A stretch of 37,055 nucleotides of DNA, from contig VAYU01000004.1 of the NCBI GenBank assembly GCA_005884925.1, forward strand, positions 1 to 37,055, in the 5' to 3' direction. Made by a program: the position numbers and the translations under genes. This DNA comes from Actinomycetota bacterium. GTDB lineage: Bacteria; Actinomycetota; UBA4738; HRBIN12. Positions 7,239 to 15,160 of this stretch are shown piece by piece (positions within the stretch are counted from its first letter, which is position 1; each line of letters starts with the position of its first letter). The notes under the pieces were generated by a model. It saw only the letters and a program-made list of their open reading frames with translations, was not told the origin of the DNA and did not search any database.

Positions 7239-7553
7239 CCCTTCCTCCTCTCGTGATGGCTCTTCGTGATGGTCGCCCCTTAGACGAACAGGAACCGCGG
7301 AATCGACAGCTCGCACCGAAGATCCGATGTTCTCGTCGAACGCGGCGCGGAGGAAGGATACGGCTCCTCACCTGCACCTCCCGGTCGGCCGACGACCGGT
7401 CCGCGATCACGGTCGCCCTCGAGCGAGGTCGGTCGATCTTCGATCACCGGCGGAGCGTGGATCCAGGACCGAGGAGCGATCGGCTCGTTCAGCCTTCGTT
7501 CAGTGTTGAACCGCGAAGGTGGCCTCGGGAACCCGACCCGAAGGAGATCTCCC
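7239..7553. other. 315-bp divergent intergenic region
   Basis: No gene supported. It holds the candidate ECF42-type promoter firing left (7283-7308), the Shine-Dalgarno of the DGPF gene at its left edge, and AAGGAGA just before the exported-protein start at its right edge. Short GC-rich inverted repeats occur around 7380-7400 but none is long enough to call. Confidence 0.5.
7283..7308 (-). promoter_or_regulatory. candidate ECF42-dependent promoter of the DGPF/sigma operon
   Basis: Minus strand reads TGTCGA (7308-7303), 16 bp, CGTC (7286-7283). As I recall, ECF42 promoters carry TGTCGA at -35 and CGA/TC-type sequence at -10. Transcription would begin about 40 bp before the DGPF start codon, so the module probably regulates itself. 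The second DGPF gene in this window shows only a weaker GGTCGA and no clear -10 at the right spacing. Confidence 0.5.
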
Positions 7554-8294
7554 ATGAGGAAGCGAGTTTGGGCAGCGATCGTGTTCGCCGCGCTCGCGGG
7601 AACGACGGTGTTCTGGGCGCCGTGGGCCTCGAGCGCGCCGTCGAGCAACACCTCGGCGTGCGGTACGACGTATGCGCCAGTCCTTGACCCCGCGAACTTC
7701 GTCGCCGCGGTCGACAACCCGTACTTCCCACTGCCCGTCGGAAGGAAGCTGGTCTACTCCGGAGTCAAGGACGGCCAGACCCAGACGGACACCGTGACCG
7801 TTACCGATCAGAAGCGGGTCATCCTCGGCATCCAGACCACGGTGGTGAACGACGTGGCGACCCACGACGGGACCGTGCTCGAGCGGACGTTCGACGACTA
7901 CGCGCAAGATGGGCAGGGCAACGTCTGGTACCTGGGCGAAGACACCACCCACTTCCTCCCCAACGGCAGGGCGGACACGTCCGGGTCGTTCGTGGCCGGC
8001 GTCGATGGTGCCCAACCCGGGATCATCATGGAGGCCACGCCACGGATCGCCGACGCGTACAGGCAGGAGTGTTACGCGGGGCAGGCTGAAGACACCGCTT
8101 GGGTCGTCGGCACCAGCGGTTCGGTGCGGGTCCCGTACGGGATGGTTCGCAACGTCCTCACGACGCTCGAGGCCACGCAGATCGAACCCGGTGCCTATGA
8201 CCAGAAGACCTACGGTCCCGGGGTCGGCATCCTGACCGAGCAGTCGCTCACGGGGCCGAACGAGTTCGCTCAGCTTGTCAGCGTGAGTGGGTAA
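7554..8294 (+). CDS. exported protein of unknown function
   Basis: 246 residues, start ATG 7554 after AAGGAGA. Residues 1-28 are a Sec signal peptide (MRKR, hydrophobic core, then a cut near SSA). The mature part begins with a Cys-containing segment and DNPYFPLPVGRKLVYSG, followed by alternating beta strands. The well-kept motifs DYAQDGQGNVWYLGEDT, GVDGAQPGIIM and YRQECYAGQAED occur near residues 120-190, and DNPYFPL plus GNVWYLGE are features I associate with a widespread family of secreted proteins lacking an assigned function. No catalytic motif is evident. It faces away from the ECF42 operon. It could be a target of that sigma factor, but its upstream region shows no good promoter match. 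Confidence 0.75.
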   Translation: MRKRVWAAIVFAALAGTTVFWAPWASSAPSSNTSACGTTYAPVLDPANFVAAVDNPYFPLPVGRKLVYSGVKDGQTQTDTVTVTDQKRVILGIQTTVVNDVATHDGTVLERTFDDYAQDGQGNVWYLGEDTTHFLPNGRADTSGSFVAGVDGAQPGIIMEATPRIADAYRQECYAGQAEDTAWVVGTSGSVRVPYGMVRNVLTTLEATQIEPGAYDQKTYGPGVGILTEQSLTGPNEFAQLVSVSG

Positions 8295-8348
8295 GAACCT
8301 CGCCGCTCACGCGGAGAGCAGCCGTATCCCCGCTCGAGGTCGACCCGC

Positions 8349-8798
8349 TTACGCGGGGGCCGAAGCCGCTTCGCGCCCCCACCAGATCGCCTGCGTGAGC
8401 GACCGGAGGAGGATCTCGGCGGAGGCCAGGTTGGTGGCAACGGGGACGACATGGACGTCGCAGATCTTCAACAAGGCCTGGATGTCGGGCTCGTGCGGGT
8501 GGGCAGTGAGCGGATCTCGCAGGAACACCACCGCGTCCACCTCGCCGGTCACGATCCTGGCGCCGATCTGAACGTCGCCCCCCTGGGGCCCGCTCCGCAT
8601 GATCTGGATCGGGAGATCGAGCTCCTCAGCGAGGAGCGAGCCGGTGTGTGCGGTCGCGATGAGCTCGAGTCGCTCGAGGGTCGACCGGTATCGGCGCGCC
8701 AGGCGCAGCAGGTCGTCCTTCTTCCCGTCATGCGCCACCAACGCGACCACGGCAGCGCGAGCGGCTCCATCCGTGGGGATCCCGATCGGCTCTGGCAT
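8349..8798 (-). CDS. mgsA: methylglyoxal synthase
   Basis: 149 residues, close to the usual 150. It converts dihydroxyacetone phosphate to methylglyoxal and phosphate in the cytoplasm, a bypass of lower glycolysis under phosphate limitation or sugar-phosphate stress. The family residues are all present at a constant offset of four from the E. coli enzyme: His23 in AHDGKK, Asp75 in GPQGGD, Asp95 in FLRDPL, His102 and Asp105 in HPHEPD. The N terminus is about 15 residues longer than the minimal domain. It stands alone, upstream of the SulP gene on the minus strand side, with a short hairpin (8344-8357) over its stop codon. Confidence 0.95.
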   Translation of the reverse strand: MPEPIGIPTDGAARAAVVALVAHDGKKDDLLRLARRYRSTLERLELIATAHTGSLLAEELDLPIQIMRSGPQGGDVQIGARIVTGEVDAVVFLRDPLTAHPHEPDIQALLKICDVHVVPVATNLASAEILLRSLTQAIWWGREAASAPA

Positions 8799-8877
8799 GC
8801 CTCAACCGTACGAGGTGTACGCGCCGGTGCGGCCGATCCCAGGTTACGGATCCGTGAATCCCGACCCGGAGGCGCAG

Positions 8878-11037
8878 CTAATCGAGCAGGGCGGAGTACA
8901 CGCGCTGCGCATCGGTCAGCCGCACGGCCAGCGTCGTCGCGAGCCACCGGTGAAGCGCCGCGGCTCGCTCGGGCTCTTCGGCCTCCAATCGCTCGATCGA
9001 AGCTCGGCTGAGGGCGAGCACGACGCTCGGGACATCGGCGATCACATCGGCGGTCCGAGGGAGCCCGGTGTACAGAGCGACCTCCCCCACCATCACGCCG
9101 GGTCGCACCGTGTTGAACCGCATCCGGGTCCCATCGGGCGTCACCCATTCCACCCTCAGCCGGCCCGACTCCACCACGAACACCTCGTCGGGTCGATCGC
9201 CTTGGTGGATCAGCACCGTTCCCTCGGGGAGCGATCGTCGCTCGAGGAACGGCTCCAGATGGGGCGGCAGGTCCGTGAAGCCGTCGCCTCGGCCGTCCGC
9301 GCCCTCAGGAGCAGCCTCTGCGAGCAGTTCGTCTTCACACCGCTGCAGGCTGTGATCGAGGTCGGGTTCGAACCTCACCACCCCGTCGGAGGCGGCCAGC
9401 CCGCCCCGTTGCAGCTGTTCCTGCACCCGTTCCGACGTATCGGCGAAGACGACCTCGAAGCCGCTCGCCTCCGCGAGCAACGCCACCTTCCGGAACGCGA
9501 ACACGCCCGATGCGTCCACGCCGGTGACGCGTCGCAGGTCGATCACCAGGAACCGCATCGGGGATGCCTCCGCGCGTTTGCTGATGCGCTCGAGGAGTCC
9601 CCGCGCCGTCCCGAAGAACACGAACCCGTTCAGGCGGAGGATCTGCACACGCTCGGCGAGACCCTCCAGGGTGACGCGGTCGCCGGGGGGACGGTCGACG
9701 TTGCTGCGGAACGCCGCCCCGAAGGGGACCTCGCGCACGAGGTCGATCCGCCCATAGTTGACGGCGAACAGGACGACCGCGAGGAGCAACCCCACCTCGA
9801 GTCCCGTCACGATGCCCTTCGTCGCGATCGTCAGCACGATCGCGGGGACGATGAGGTACTCCCCCAGCGGCAACGAGCGGCGCATGTCGACCAGCCATGC
9901 CACGAGGAGCGACAATCCCACGAAGACCAGCACGCCCCCAACGATCATCCGGGGGATCAATCCCACGATCGAGGCACCGAAGGCCACGGTCGCGAGCGGG
10001 ACGAGGGCGGCCACGAGGCCGGCCCCCCGCCCATCGACATCCATCTGCTTGGCGAGCGCCGTCAAGCTGAGCGCGTGGTATCCAGGGATCCCCCCGAACA
10101 GGCCGGAGACGACGTTCAGCAACCCCACGTCGCGGAGCTCCCGGTTCGAGTCCAGCTCGGTATGGAGCAGCAGCTCGGCGCCGCCCACGTTGAACAGGCA
10201 CCCGATCACCGCGACGAATACCGCCGTCGCCATCCCGGGCACCTCGTGGAACACCGCCGACCAGTCGGTGCCCGAACTGGTCAGCGCACGGTAGGTCCAC
10301 GGATGCCACAGCCGTGCGGCGCGGAACGGTCCGAGCAGCCAGAGTCCGTCTCGCGCGTCCTGGATCGAGGTTCCGGTGACGAGCAGGCCGATCGCGAAGG
10401 CCACGAGCCCGATGACGAGAACGGCGGGGATCACGAGTGCCCGCCTCACGATCCGGGTCGCGACCAGCAGCACGACACCGAACGCGAGGGCCGGAAGCCA
10501 ACGGACCAGCTCGAACCGGTCCACGAACTGGCCGATCGTTCCCAGTTGTGGATCCGTGCTCGCCGCAACCGCGATGCCTCCCTTCATGAGGAGCCATCCG
10601 GTGCCCGCCAAGAAGCCGCCGACCACCGGATACGGGATGAACCGCGCGAGGTTGCCCAGCCGGAACGTCCCGAGCACGAGGAACGTCAACGCCGTCAACA
10701 GCGTCACGATCATGGTCGCTGCGACGACGGTGAGGAACGCCTGGTCGACGCCGCCGAACGTGTGCAACGCGGCGCTGGATGCGACGATCGCAAGCACGGG
10801 TACCGCCGCGTCCTGCACGCTTCCCACGACACCCCGGACACCCGCCCTCCAGGCGAGGATCGCCAGGGTCAGCGAGGCCGCGACGAGGTAGATGCCGATC
10901 CCCGAGGGACGGGCGTCTTCGAGGAACCCGCTGAAGACGAGCACGGCGAACGAGATCGCGAGGACCACCTCGACGACACCGATGACGGCACCGGCCGAGA
11001 CGGTCACCACTACCCTCTTGCGCAGTCCCTCAGACAC
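8878..11037 (-). CDS. SulP-family anion transporter with STAS and cyclic-nucleotide-binding domains
   Basis: 719 residues. GTG 11037 has GGAGAAGGGG just upstream. Residues 1-420 form about 10-12 membrane helices of the SulP type (FIPYPVVGGFLAGTGWLL, LFGGIPGYHALSLTALA). Residues 440-550 are a STAS domain with LVIDLRRVTGVDASGV. Residues 590-710 are a cNMP-binding domain, with the phosphate-binding cassette GEVALYTGLPRTADV including the Arg that contacts the cyclic phosphate. SulP proteins move sulfate, bicarbonate or dicarboxylates; the substrate cannot be told here. The added cNMP domain suggests gating by cAMP. A class III cyclase gene lies 6 kb away, a possible but unproven source of that signal. 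Confidence 0.9.
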   Translation of the reverse strand: MSEGLRKRVVVTVSAGAVIGVVEVVLAISFAVLVFSGFLEDARPSGIGIYLVAASLTLAILAWRAGVRGVVGSVQDAAVPVLAIVASSAALHTFGGVDQAFLTVVAATMIVTLLTALTFLVLGTFRLGNLARFIPYPVVGGFLAGTGWLLMKGGIAVAASTDPQLGTIGQFVDRFELVRWLPALAFGVVLLVATRIVRRALVIPAVLVIGLVAFAIGLLVTGTSIQDARDGLWLLGPFRAARLWHPWTYRALTSSGTDWSAVFHEVPGMATAVFVAVIGCLFNVGGAELLLHTELDSNRELRDVGLLNVVSGLFGGIPGYHALSLTALAKQMDVDGRGAGLVAALVPLATVAFGASIVGLIPRMIVGGVLVFVGLSLLVAWLVDMRRSLPLGEYLIVPAIVLTIATKGIVTGLEVGLLLAVVLFAVNYGRIDLVREVPFGAAFRSNVDRPPGDRVTLEGLAERVQILRLNGFVFFGTARGLLERISKRAEASPMRFLVIDLRRVTGVDASGVFAFRKVALLAEASGFEVVFADTSERVQEQLQRGGLAASDGVVRFEPDLDHSLQRCEDELLAEAAPEGADGRGDGFTDLPPHLEPFLERRSLPEGTVLIHQGDRPDEVFVVESGRLRVEWVTPDGTRMRFNTVRPGVMVGEVALYTGLPRTADVIADVPSVVLALSRASIERLEAEEPERAAALHRWLATTLAVRLTDAQRVYSALLD

Positions 11038-11147
11038 TGGTCCCCTTCTCCGGTGAGGCGTGCGGGCCGGCGGGCCGCCAGCCTATGTGCCAACGCCGGG
11101 GTGCGCTAGGCCAAGACTCGATCCAGCGACGGGGACCGTTCTCGCTT

Positions 11148-11187
11148 CTTTCATGAAGATCTCATCGGGGTTTCACCGAGAGCTCAT
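11148..11187 (+). promoter_or_regulatory. four half-sites at 11-bp period, predicted response-regulator operator
   Basis: CTTTCAT (11148), ATCTCAT (11159), GTTTCAC (11170) and AGCTCAT (11181) start exactly 11 bp apart. Seven-base direct repeats with 4-bp gaps are the standard layout for OmpR/PhoB-family regulators. The same TCTCAT-like half-site recurs between the nearby regulator gene and the lipoprotein gene. The array ends 50 bp before the start codon of the acidic exported protein. Confidence 0.65.
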
Positions 11188-11237
11188 CGTCCAACTCGCA
11201 CGCTGGTGTGAAGGACGATGGGAGGAGGTGATCACAG

Positions 11238-11555
11238 ATGAAGATCAAGCGGATCGCGATCGCGGCCGTCACCGTGTTGGCACTGGCTTCGCTCGGTGGG
11301 GTGGCCCTCGCCAAGACCCCGGCCGTGGGCCAGTGCAACGCGGCCACGTCGTCCGTACCGACCACCAACGCCGACACGGACACCATCCCGGAAGGAGATC
11401 AGACCACCCCTGACGTCGGCGCCGAAGCCACCAGCGAAGCTGGCGGCGAGCAGGCGACGGAGTCCGGCGGTGGATCCGCCGCCGAGTCCGACGGACCCGG
11501 CGGCCACGAGGATCCCGCAGGCAACGTCGACCACCAGTTCGACGGACAGGAGTGA
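11238..11555 (+). CDS. short acidic exported protein next to a two-component system
   Basis: 105 residues with a very strong ribosome site (GGAGGAGGTGATC). Residues 1-25 are a Sec signal peptide ending ALA. The mature chain is low-complexity and strongly acidic (Glu, Asp, Gly, Ser, Thr), with one Cys at about 33, and ends in a more specific-looking DPAGNVDHQFDGQE. It is probably disordered; the acidity could bind cations or cationic peptides. Its promoter carries the predicted response-regulator operator, and it converges on the histidine kinase gene with a shared terminator. This suggests a regulated output or a ligand for the sensor. Family unknown to me. Confidence 0.75.
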   Translation: MKIKRIAIAAVTVLALASLGGVALAKTPAVGQCNAATSSVPTTNADTDTIPEGDQTTPDVGAEATSEAGGEQATESGGGSAAESDGPGGHEDPAGNVDHQFDGQE

Positions 11556-11571
11556 TCCTCGCCGCCTCGAC

Positions 11572-11605
11572 GAAGGAGGGTCCGGCAGGCGCCGGACCCT
11601 CCTTC
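11572..11605. terminator. 15-bp perfect hairpin between convergent genes
   Basis: GAAGGAGGGTCCGGC (11572-11586) pairs perfectly with 11591-11605 around a 4-nt loop. It sits between the acidic-protein stop and the histidine-kinase stop (TGA at 11606-11604), so it can serve both strands. There is no T-tract on either side. Confidence 0.8.
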
Positions 11606-13013
11606 ACGCCACGGGGGCTCGCGTGGCGCCGTCGCCGGGGAGCCACACCGAGAAGGACCCTCCCGCACCCGGGCGAGGATCGACCCAGATGCGGCCGCCG
11701 TGGGCGTGCACGATCTCGCTGCTGATCGCCAAGCCCAAGCCGCTTCCACCATCGTTCGATCGAGCCGCATCCCCGCGGACGAATCGCTCGAAGATGTGGC
11801 CGGCCAGCTCGGGAGATACACCGGGCCCTTCATCGTTGACCGTCCACCCGGCGCCACCGTCTCGCAGCCACGTCGTAACCCTCACGCTCCCTCCGGCCGG
11901 CGAGAACCGGATCGCGTTGTTCACGAGATTCATGACGACCTGCTCGATCCGAGCTCGATCCCCGTACACCGTCGCGCTCGGGCCATCGGTCACGACCGCG
12001 ACCCGCTTCGGCCGAGCCAGCACCGACGCGTTCTGGGTCACCGCCTCGGTGACCTCAGCCAGATCCACCGGCGCGCGGAGAAGCTCCAGTGAGCCGTCGT
12101 CTGCGCGAGCCAGCATGAGGAGGTTCTCCACGATCGAACGCATGCGCTCGACCTCCTCCTGGGCGCTCTCCAACGTCTCGCGAGCGCTCGTGGACAGGTC
12201 GGCCTCGCGCAGACTCACGTCCAGTTCGGCTCGCATCACCGCGAGGGGCGTTCGGAGTTCGTGTGAGGCATCCGCCGCGAAGCGTCTCTTGTCCTCGACC
12301 CCTCGCTCGAGCCGGTCGAGCATCGCGTTCAGCGTCACCGCCAAGCGCTGTACCTCGTCCGATGCCGCGGGGACGTCGATCCGCTCGTCGAGGCGCTCGA
12401 TGCCGATCGTGTCGGCTTCACGGGTCATCCGCGCGACGGGAGCCAACGCACGTCCCGCCAGCCACCAGCCACCGATGCCGGCAACCAGCAGCGCGATCGG
12501 GGCGCCGATCGAGAGCTGGATCACCAGTTCCCGCACGGATCGCCCAACCTCGTCGGTCGAGGTCGCGACGACGATCACGCCGGAGCAGGCTCCCGAGGGA
12601 AGGGCCACCGCGAGCGTGCGGAACGCTTCATCGTCCGGTCCGGTGTGAACCGTTCCTCGCAGCGCAGCGCCGCCCAGGACGGACCGGACCTGATCGGCGG
12701 AAAGCAGCGGTTGTTCGGCCGCGGGATCTCCGGCCGATTCCAGCACCTTGCCGCCGGAGCTGAGCAGCTGGGCTCCCGATTCACCCTGCGGCAGGCCCAC
12801 CAGCGACGCGTCGCTGACGTCTTGGAACTCGCCCTCGCAGCCGCCTTGGAGACCGAGCGAGATCTGCGCGGCGCGCGTCGCCAAGCTGTCGTCTAGCCCG
12901 TGGATGAGGCCCGCGTGCAGGCGGAGGATCAAGAATCCGCCGAGGACGAGGAGGACGACCGCGAGCAACCCGACGTACCACATCGTGAGTCGCGCCCGGA
13001 TCGGCATGCTCAC
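11604..13013 (-). CDS. sensor histidine kinase
   Basis: 469 residues. GTG 13013 overlaps the response-regulator stop as GTGA. Membrane helices are at about 11-31 and 163-186, enclosing a 130-residue extracytoplasmic sensor region containing several Cys (near 59, 143). HAMP is at 187-238, then the phosphoacceptor His251 in ASHELRTPL. The ATPase domain has the N box NLVNNAIRF (362-370), G1 DEGPGV and G2 GGSGLGLA. It should phosphorylate the neighbouring OmpR-type regulator. Genes around it (exported acidic protein, lipoprotein, exporter) point to an envelope or peptide stress signal, but the ligand is unknown. Confidence 0.95.
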   Translation of the reverse strand: MSMPIRARLTMWYVGLLAVVLLVLGGFLILRLHAGLIHGLDDSLATRAAQISLGLQGGCEGEFQDVSDASLVGLPQGESGAQLLSSGGKVLESAGDPAAEQPLLSADQVRSVLGGAALRGTVHTGPDDEAFRTLAVALPSGACSGVIVVATSTDEVGRSVRELVIQLSIGAPIALLVAGIGGWWLAGRALAPVARMTREADTIGIERLDERIDVPAASDEVQRLAVTLNAMLDRLERGVEDKRRFAADASHELRTPLAVMRAELDVSLREADLSTSARETLESAQEEVERMRSIVENLLMLARADDGSLELLRAPVDLAEVTEAVTQNASVLARPKRVAVVTDGPSATVYGDRARIEQVVMNLVNNAIRFSPAGGSVRVTTWLRDGGAGWTVNDEGPGVSPELAGHIFERFVRGDAARSNDGGSGLGLAISSEIVHAHGGRIWVDPRPGAGGSFSVWLPGDGATRAPVA

Positions 13014-13681
13014 GGAAGGCCCACCCCATACCCCACGCCTCGCACGGTTCGTATGAACGGGCGATCGAACGGGACCTCGAGCTTCTTCCGCACGTACCCC
13101 ACGTAGACGTCGACGACGTTCGAGAACCCGTCGTAGTTCACGTCCCACACGTGCTCCAAGATCCGGGATCGGCTGATGACCTCGCCCGATCGACGCATCA
13201 GGAACTCGAGCAGAGCGAACTCGCGTGCCGTCAACTCGATCGGCTCGCCGTCGCGGGTGACCGCGTGGGTGGCGGGATCGAGCACGACATCGTCGGTCGT
13301 CATGGTGGTGGGTCGCTCGGTCGCACCTCGGCGAACGAGGGCGCGAAGCCGAGCGAGAAGCTCTCCGAAGGAGAACGGCTTCACGAGGTAGTCGTCGGCA
13401 CCTGCGTCGAGACCCCTGATCCGGTCCTCCACCCCGTCGCGCGCCGTGAGCATCACCACCGGCGCCCATCGACCCTTCGTTCGCAACTCACGGCACACCG
13501 CGAAGCCATCGCGGCCGGGAAGCATCACGTCCAACACGATCGCGTCGTAGTCCTGGTGGAGCGCCCGATGCAGCGCGTCCTCACCGTCCGAGACGGCGTC
13601 CACGACATACCCCTCTTCCTCCAAGCCGCGACGCACGGCTCTGGCCATCTTGAGTTCGTCTTCGACCACGAGGATCCGCAC
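13010..13681 (-). CDS. OmpR/PhoB-family response regulator
   Basis: 223 residues from GTG 13681, which gives the canonical start MRILVVEDE; GTG 13699 would add six residues, and neither has a clear ribosome site. The receiver has Glu7-Asp8, phosphoacceptor Asp51 in LDVMLPGRDG, Thr79 and Lys101 in VKPF. The C-terminal winged helix carries LTAREFALLEFLMRR and SNVVDVYVGYVRKKL, ending with the usual TVRGVGYG. It resembles MprA/TcrA-like regulators. It is co-transcribed with the kinase. Direct repeats with 11-bp spacing lie directly upstream of its start, fitting autoregulation. Confidence 0.95.
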   Translation of the reverse strand: MRILVVEDELKMARAVRRGLEEEGYVVDAVSDGEDALHRALHQDYDAIVLDVMLPGRDGFAVCRELRTKGRWAPVVMLTARDGVEDRIRGLDAGADDYLVKPFSFGELLARLRALVRRGATERPTTMTTDDVVLDPATHAVTRDGEPIELTAREFALLEFLMRRSGEVISRSRILEHVWDVNYDGFSNVVDVYVGYVRKKLEVPFDRPFIRTVRGVGYGVGLP

Positions 13682-13705
13682 GTCGCGCAAGTGTCGCACC
13701 GTTCC

Positions 13706-13760
13706 ATGAGAGTTGGATGAGAGATGTGGCCGAGTCGGCCCGTTCTCATCGGTTCCTCAT
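13706..13760. promoter_or_regulatory. divergent operator with two paired direct repeats
   Basis: ATGAGAG at 13706-13712 and again at 13717-13723 (4-bp gap) reads CTCTCAT toward the regulator gene. On the plus strand TTCTCAT (13743-13749) and TCCTCAT (13754-13760) repeat at the same 11-bp period, facing the lipoprotein gene and ending 48 bp before its ATG. The half-sites match the array at 11148-11187. Binding by the neighbouring response regulator is inferred. Confidence 0.65.
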
Positions 13761-13808
13761 CCGCGGCGACGTACACCGGATGCCCATGGATGACGAGAGG
13801 AGCCGAAG

Positions 13809-14456
13809 ATGCGGCGCATCATGATGCTCGCCGTGGCGACGCTGATGGGAGGTGCGCTGCTCGCGGCGTGCTCATCGGGGTCCTCGATCGGCACAGCCGC
13901 CACCTCCGGCCCGGCACCCAGCGGCTCGGGTTCCGCGGCTACGCCGACCGAAGCTCCCGTCTCCTCGGAGTCCCCGGTGCCGGTCGAGTCGAACCCACCG
14001 GGCGACATCCCGGACAACACGGTCTTCGTGCCGTACCACTCAGCCAAGGGCGGCTGGACCGTGACGGTGCCCGAGGGTTGGAGCCGTACGACGACGGGCA
14101 CGACCGTGACGTTCACCGACAAGCTCAACACCGTGCAGGTCGACGCGCGGCCCGGCACTTCGGTCACGCTCGCCAGCGCGAAGAAGACCGACGTGCCCGC
14201 ATTGGCGAGAAACTCGCGCGCGTTCAAGCTGACGAGTGTCACCGAGGTCACGCTGCCGGCCGGGCCGGCGGTCTTGATCACCTATCAGGCCAACAGCGAT
14301 CCGAACGCTGTCACGGGCAAGCAGTACCGACTGGACGTCTTGCGCTACGAGCTGTTCCACGCCGGAACCCGGACGACGCTGACGCTGCTGTCCCCCGTCG
14401 GCGCGGACAACGTGGATCCGTGGCGGATCGTCACGCAGAGCCTGAAGACGGCCTGA
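13809..14456 (+). CDS. lipoprotein, first gene of the ABC exporter operon
   Basis: 215 residues, ATG 13809 after GAGAGGAGCC. The lipobox LLAAC places the lipidated Cys at about 21. A Ser/Pro/Thr/Glu-rich linker (25-70) leads to a compact beta-rich domain of about 140 residues (GGWTVTVPEGWSRTTTG, TVTFTDKLNTVQVDARPG and onward). This resembles lipid-anchored domains found near transporters and PsbP-like folds, though I would not assign one firmly. It starts the lipoprotein-ATPase-ATPase-permease operon (3-bp gap to the next gene), so it may bind the substrate or help the permease outside the cell. Confidence 0.8.
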   Translation: MRRIMMLAVATLMGGALLAACSSGSSIGTAATSGPAPSGSGSAATPTEAPVSSESPVPVESNPPGDIPDNTVFVPYHSAKGGWTVTVPEGWSRTTTGTTVTFTDKLNTVQVDARPGTSVTLASAKKTDVPALARNSRAFKLTSVTEVTLPAGPAVLITYQANSDPNAVTGKQYRLDVLRYELFHAGTRTTLTLLSPVGADNVDPWRIVTQSLKTA

Positions 14457-14458
14457 CC

Positions 14459-15160
14459 ATGACCGCGAGCTCCTCGACCAAAGGTCAGGCCGGCGCGGTG
14501 CTGGAAGCGAACGACCTCTATCGCTTCTACCACGCGGGCGACGACGAGACGTTCGCCTTACGAGGGGTGTCGTTGACGGTTGCGACGGGCGAGATCCTTG
14601 CCGTCGTCGGTCCCTCCGGCAGCGGCAAGTCGACGCTCCTCGCGTGTCTGGCCGGGCTCGACGAGCCCGACGGCGGATCGGTCTCGGTGGCGGGGGCGCG
14701 CATCACGCGGCGGCCCGAGGCTCAGCGCGCCGGGCTGCGCGCGCGCTGGATCGGGATCCTGCAGCAATCGGGCAACCTCCTCGATCACCTGAGCGTGGAG
14801 AACAACGTTCGTGCGGCGCAGAGGCTCGCGCGGAGCACCGACCGCGCTGGAGCGTCGGTTCCCTCTCTGCTGGCCGACGTGGGCCTGGCCGAGCGCGCGC
14901 ACGCACGGCCGGCGACCCTTTCCGGGGGGGAGGCGGCGCGCGCGGGTCTGGCGGTGGCCCTCGCCAACGACCCGCCGCTCCTGCTCGCCGACGAACCCAC
15001 CGGCGAGGTGGACGAGGCGAACGAACAGCTGATCTTGGAACTGTTGCGGGGACGAGCCGAGTCCGGCCGGGCCGTTGTGATCGTGACCCACAGCACCCGC
15101 GCTGCGCTGGAAGCCGACCGCATCGTGCACCTGAACGACGGGAGGATCGTCGATGCCTGA
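14459..15160 (+). CDS. ABC transporter ATPase (MacB/LolD type), first of two
   Basis: 233 residues. Walker A GPSGSGKST is at 51-59, Q-loop Gln102-103, signature LSGGE at 154-158 (Glu in place of the usual Gln), Walker B LLLADEP at 174-180 and switch His211. It should power the FtsX-type permease two genes downstream. The signature is followed by AARAGLAVALAN, somewhat divergent from the classic QQRVAIARAL. ATG 14459 comes 2 bp after the lipoprotein stop, and the stop overlaps the next ATPase start by 8 bp. Confidence 0.92.
   Translation: MTASSSTKGQAGAVLEANDLYRFYHAGDDETFALRGVSLTVATGEILAVVGPSGSGKSTLLACLAGLDEPDGGSVSVAGARITRRPEAQRAGLRARWIGILQQSGNLLDHLSVENNVRAAQRLARSTDRAGASVPSLLADVGLAERAHARPATLSGGEAARAGLAVALANDPPLLLADEPTGEVDEANEQLILELLRGRAESGRAVVIVTHSTRAALEADRIVHLNDGRIVDA

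Noticed and set aside
8599-11109. 836-codon open frame on the plus strand
   Set aside because: Antisense to the SulP gene, with composition dominated by His, Arg, Glu and Gln and no membrane or fold pattern; the minus-strand protein has full domain support.
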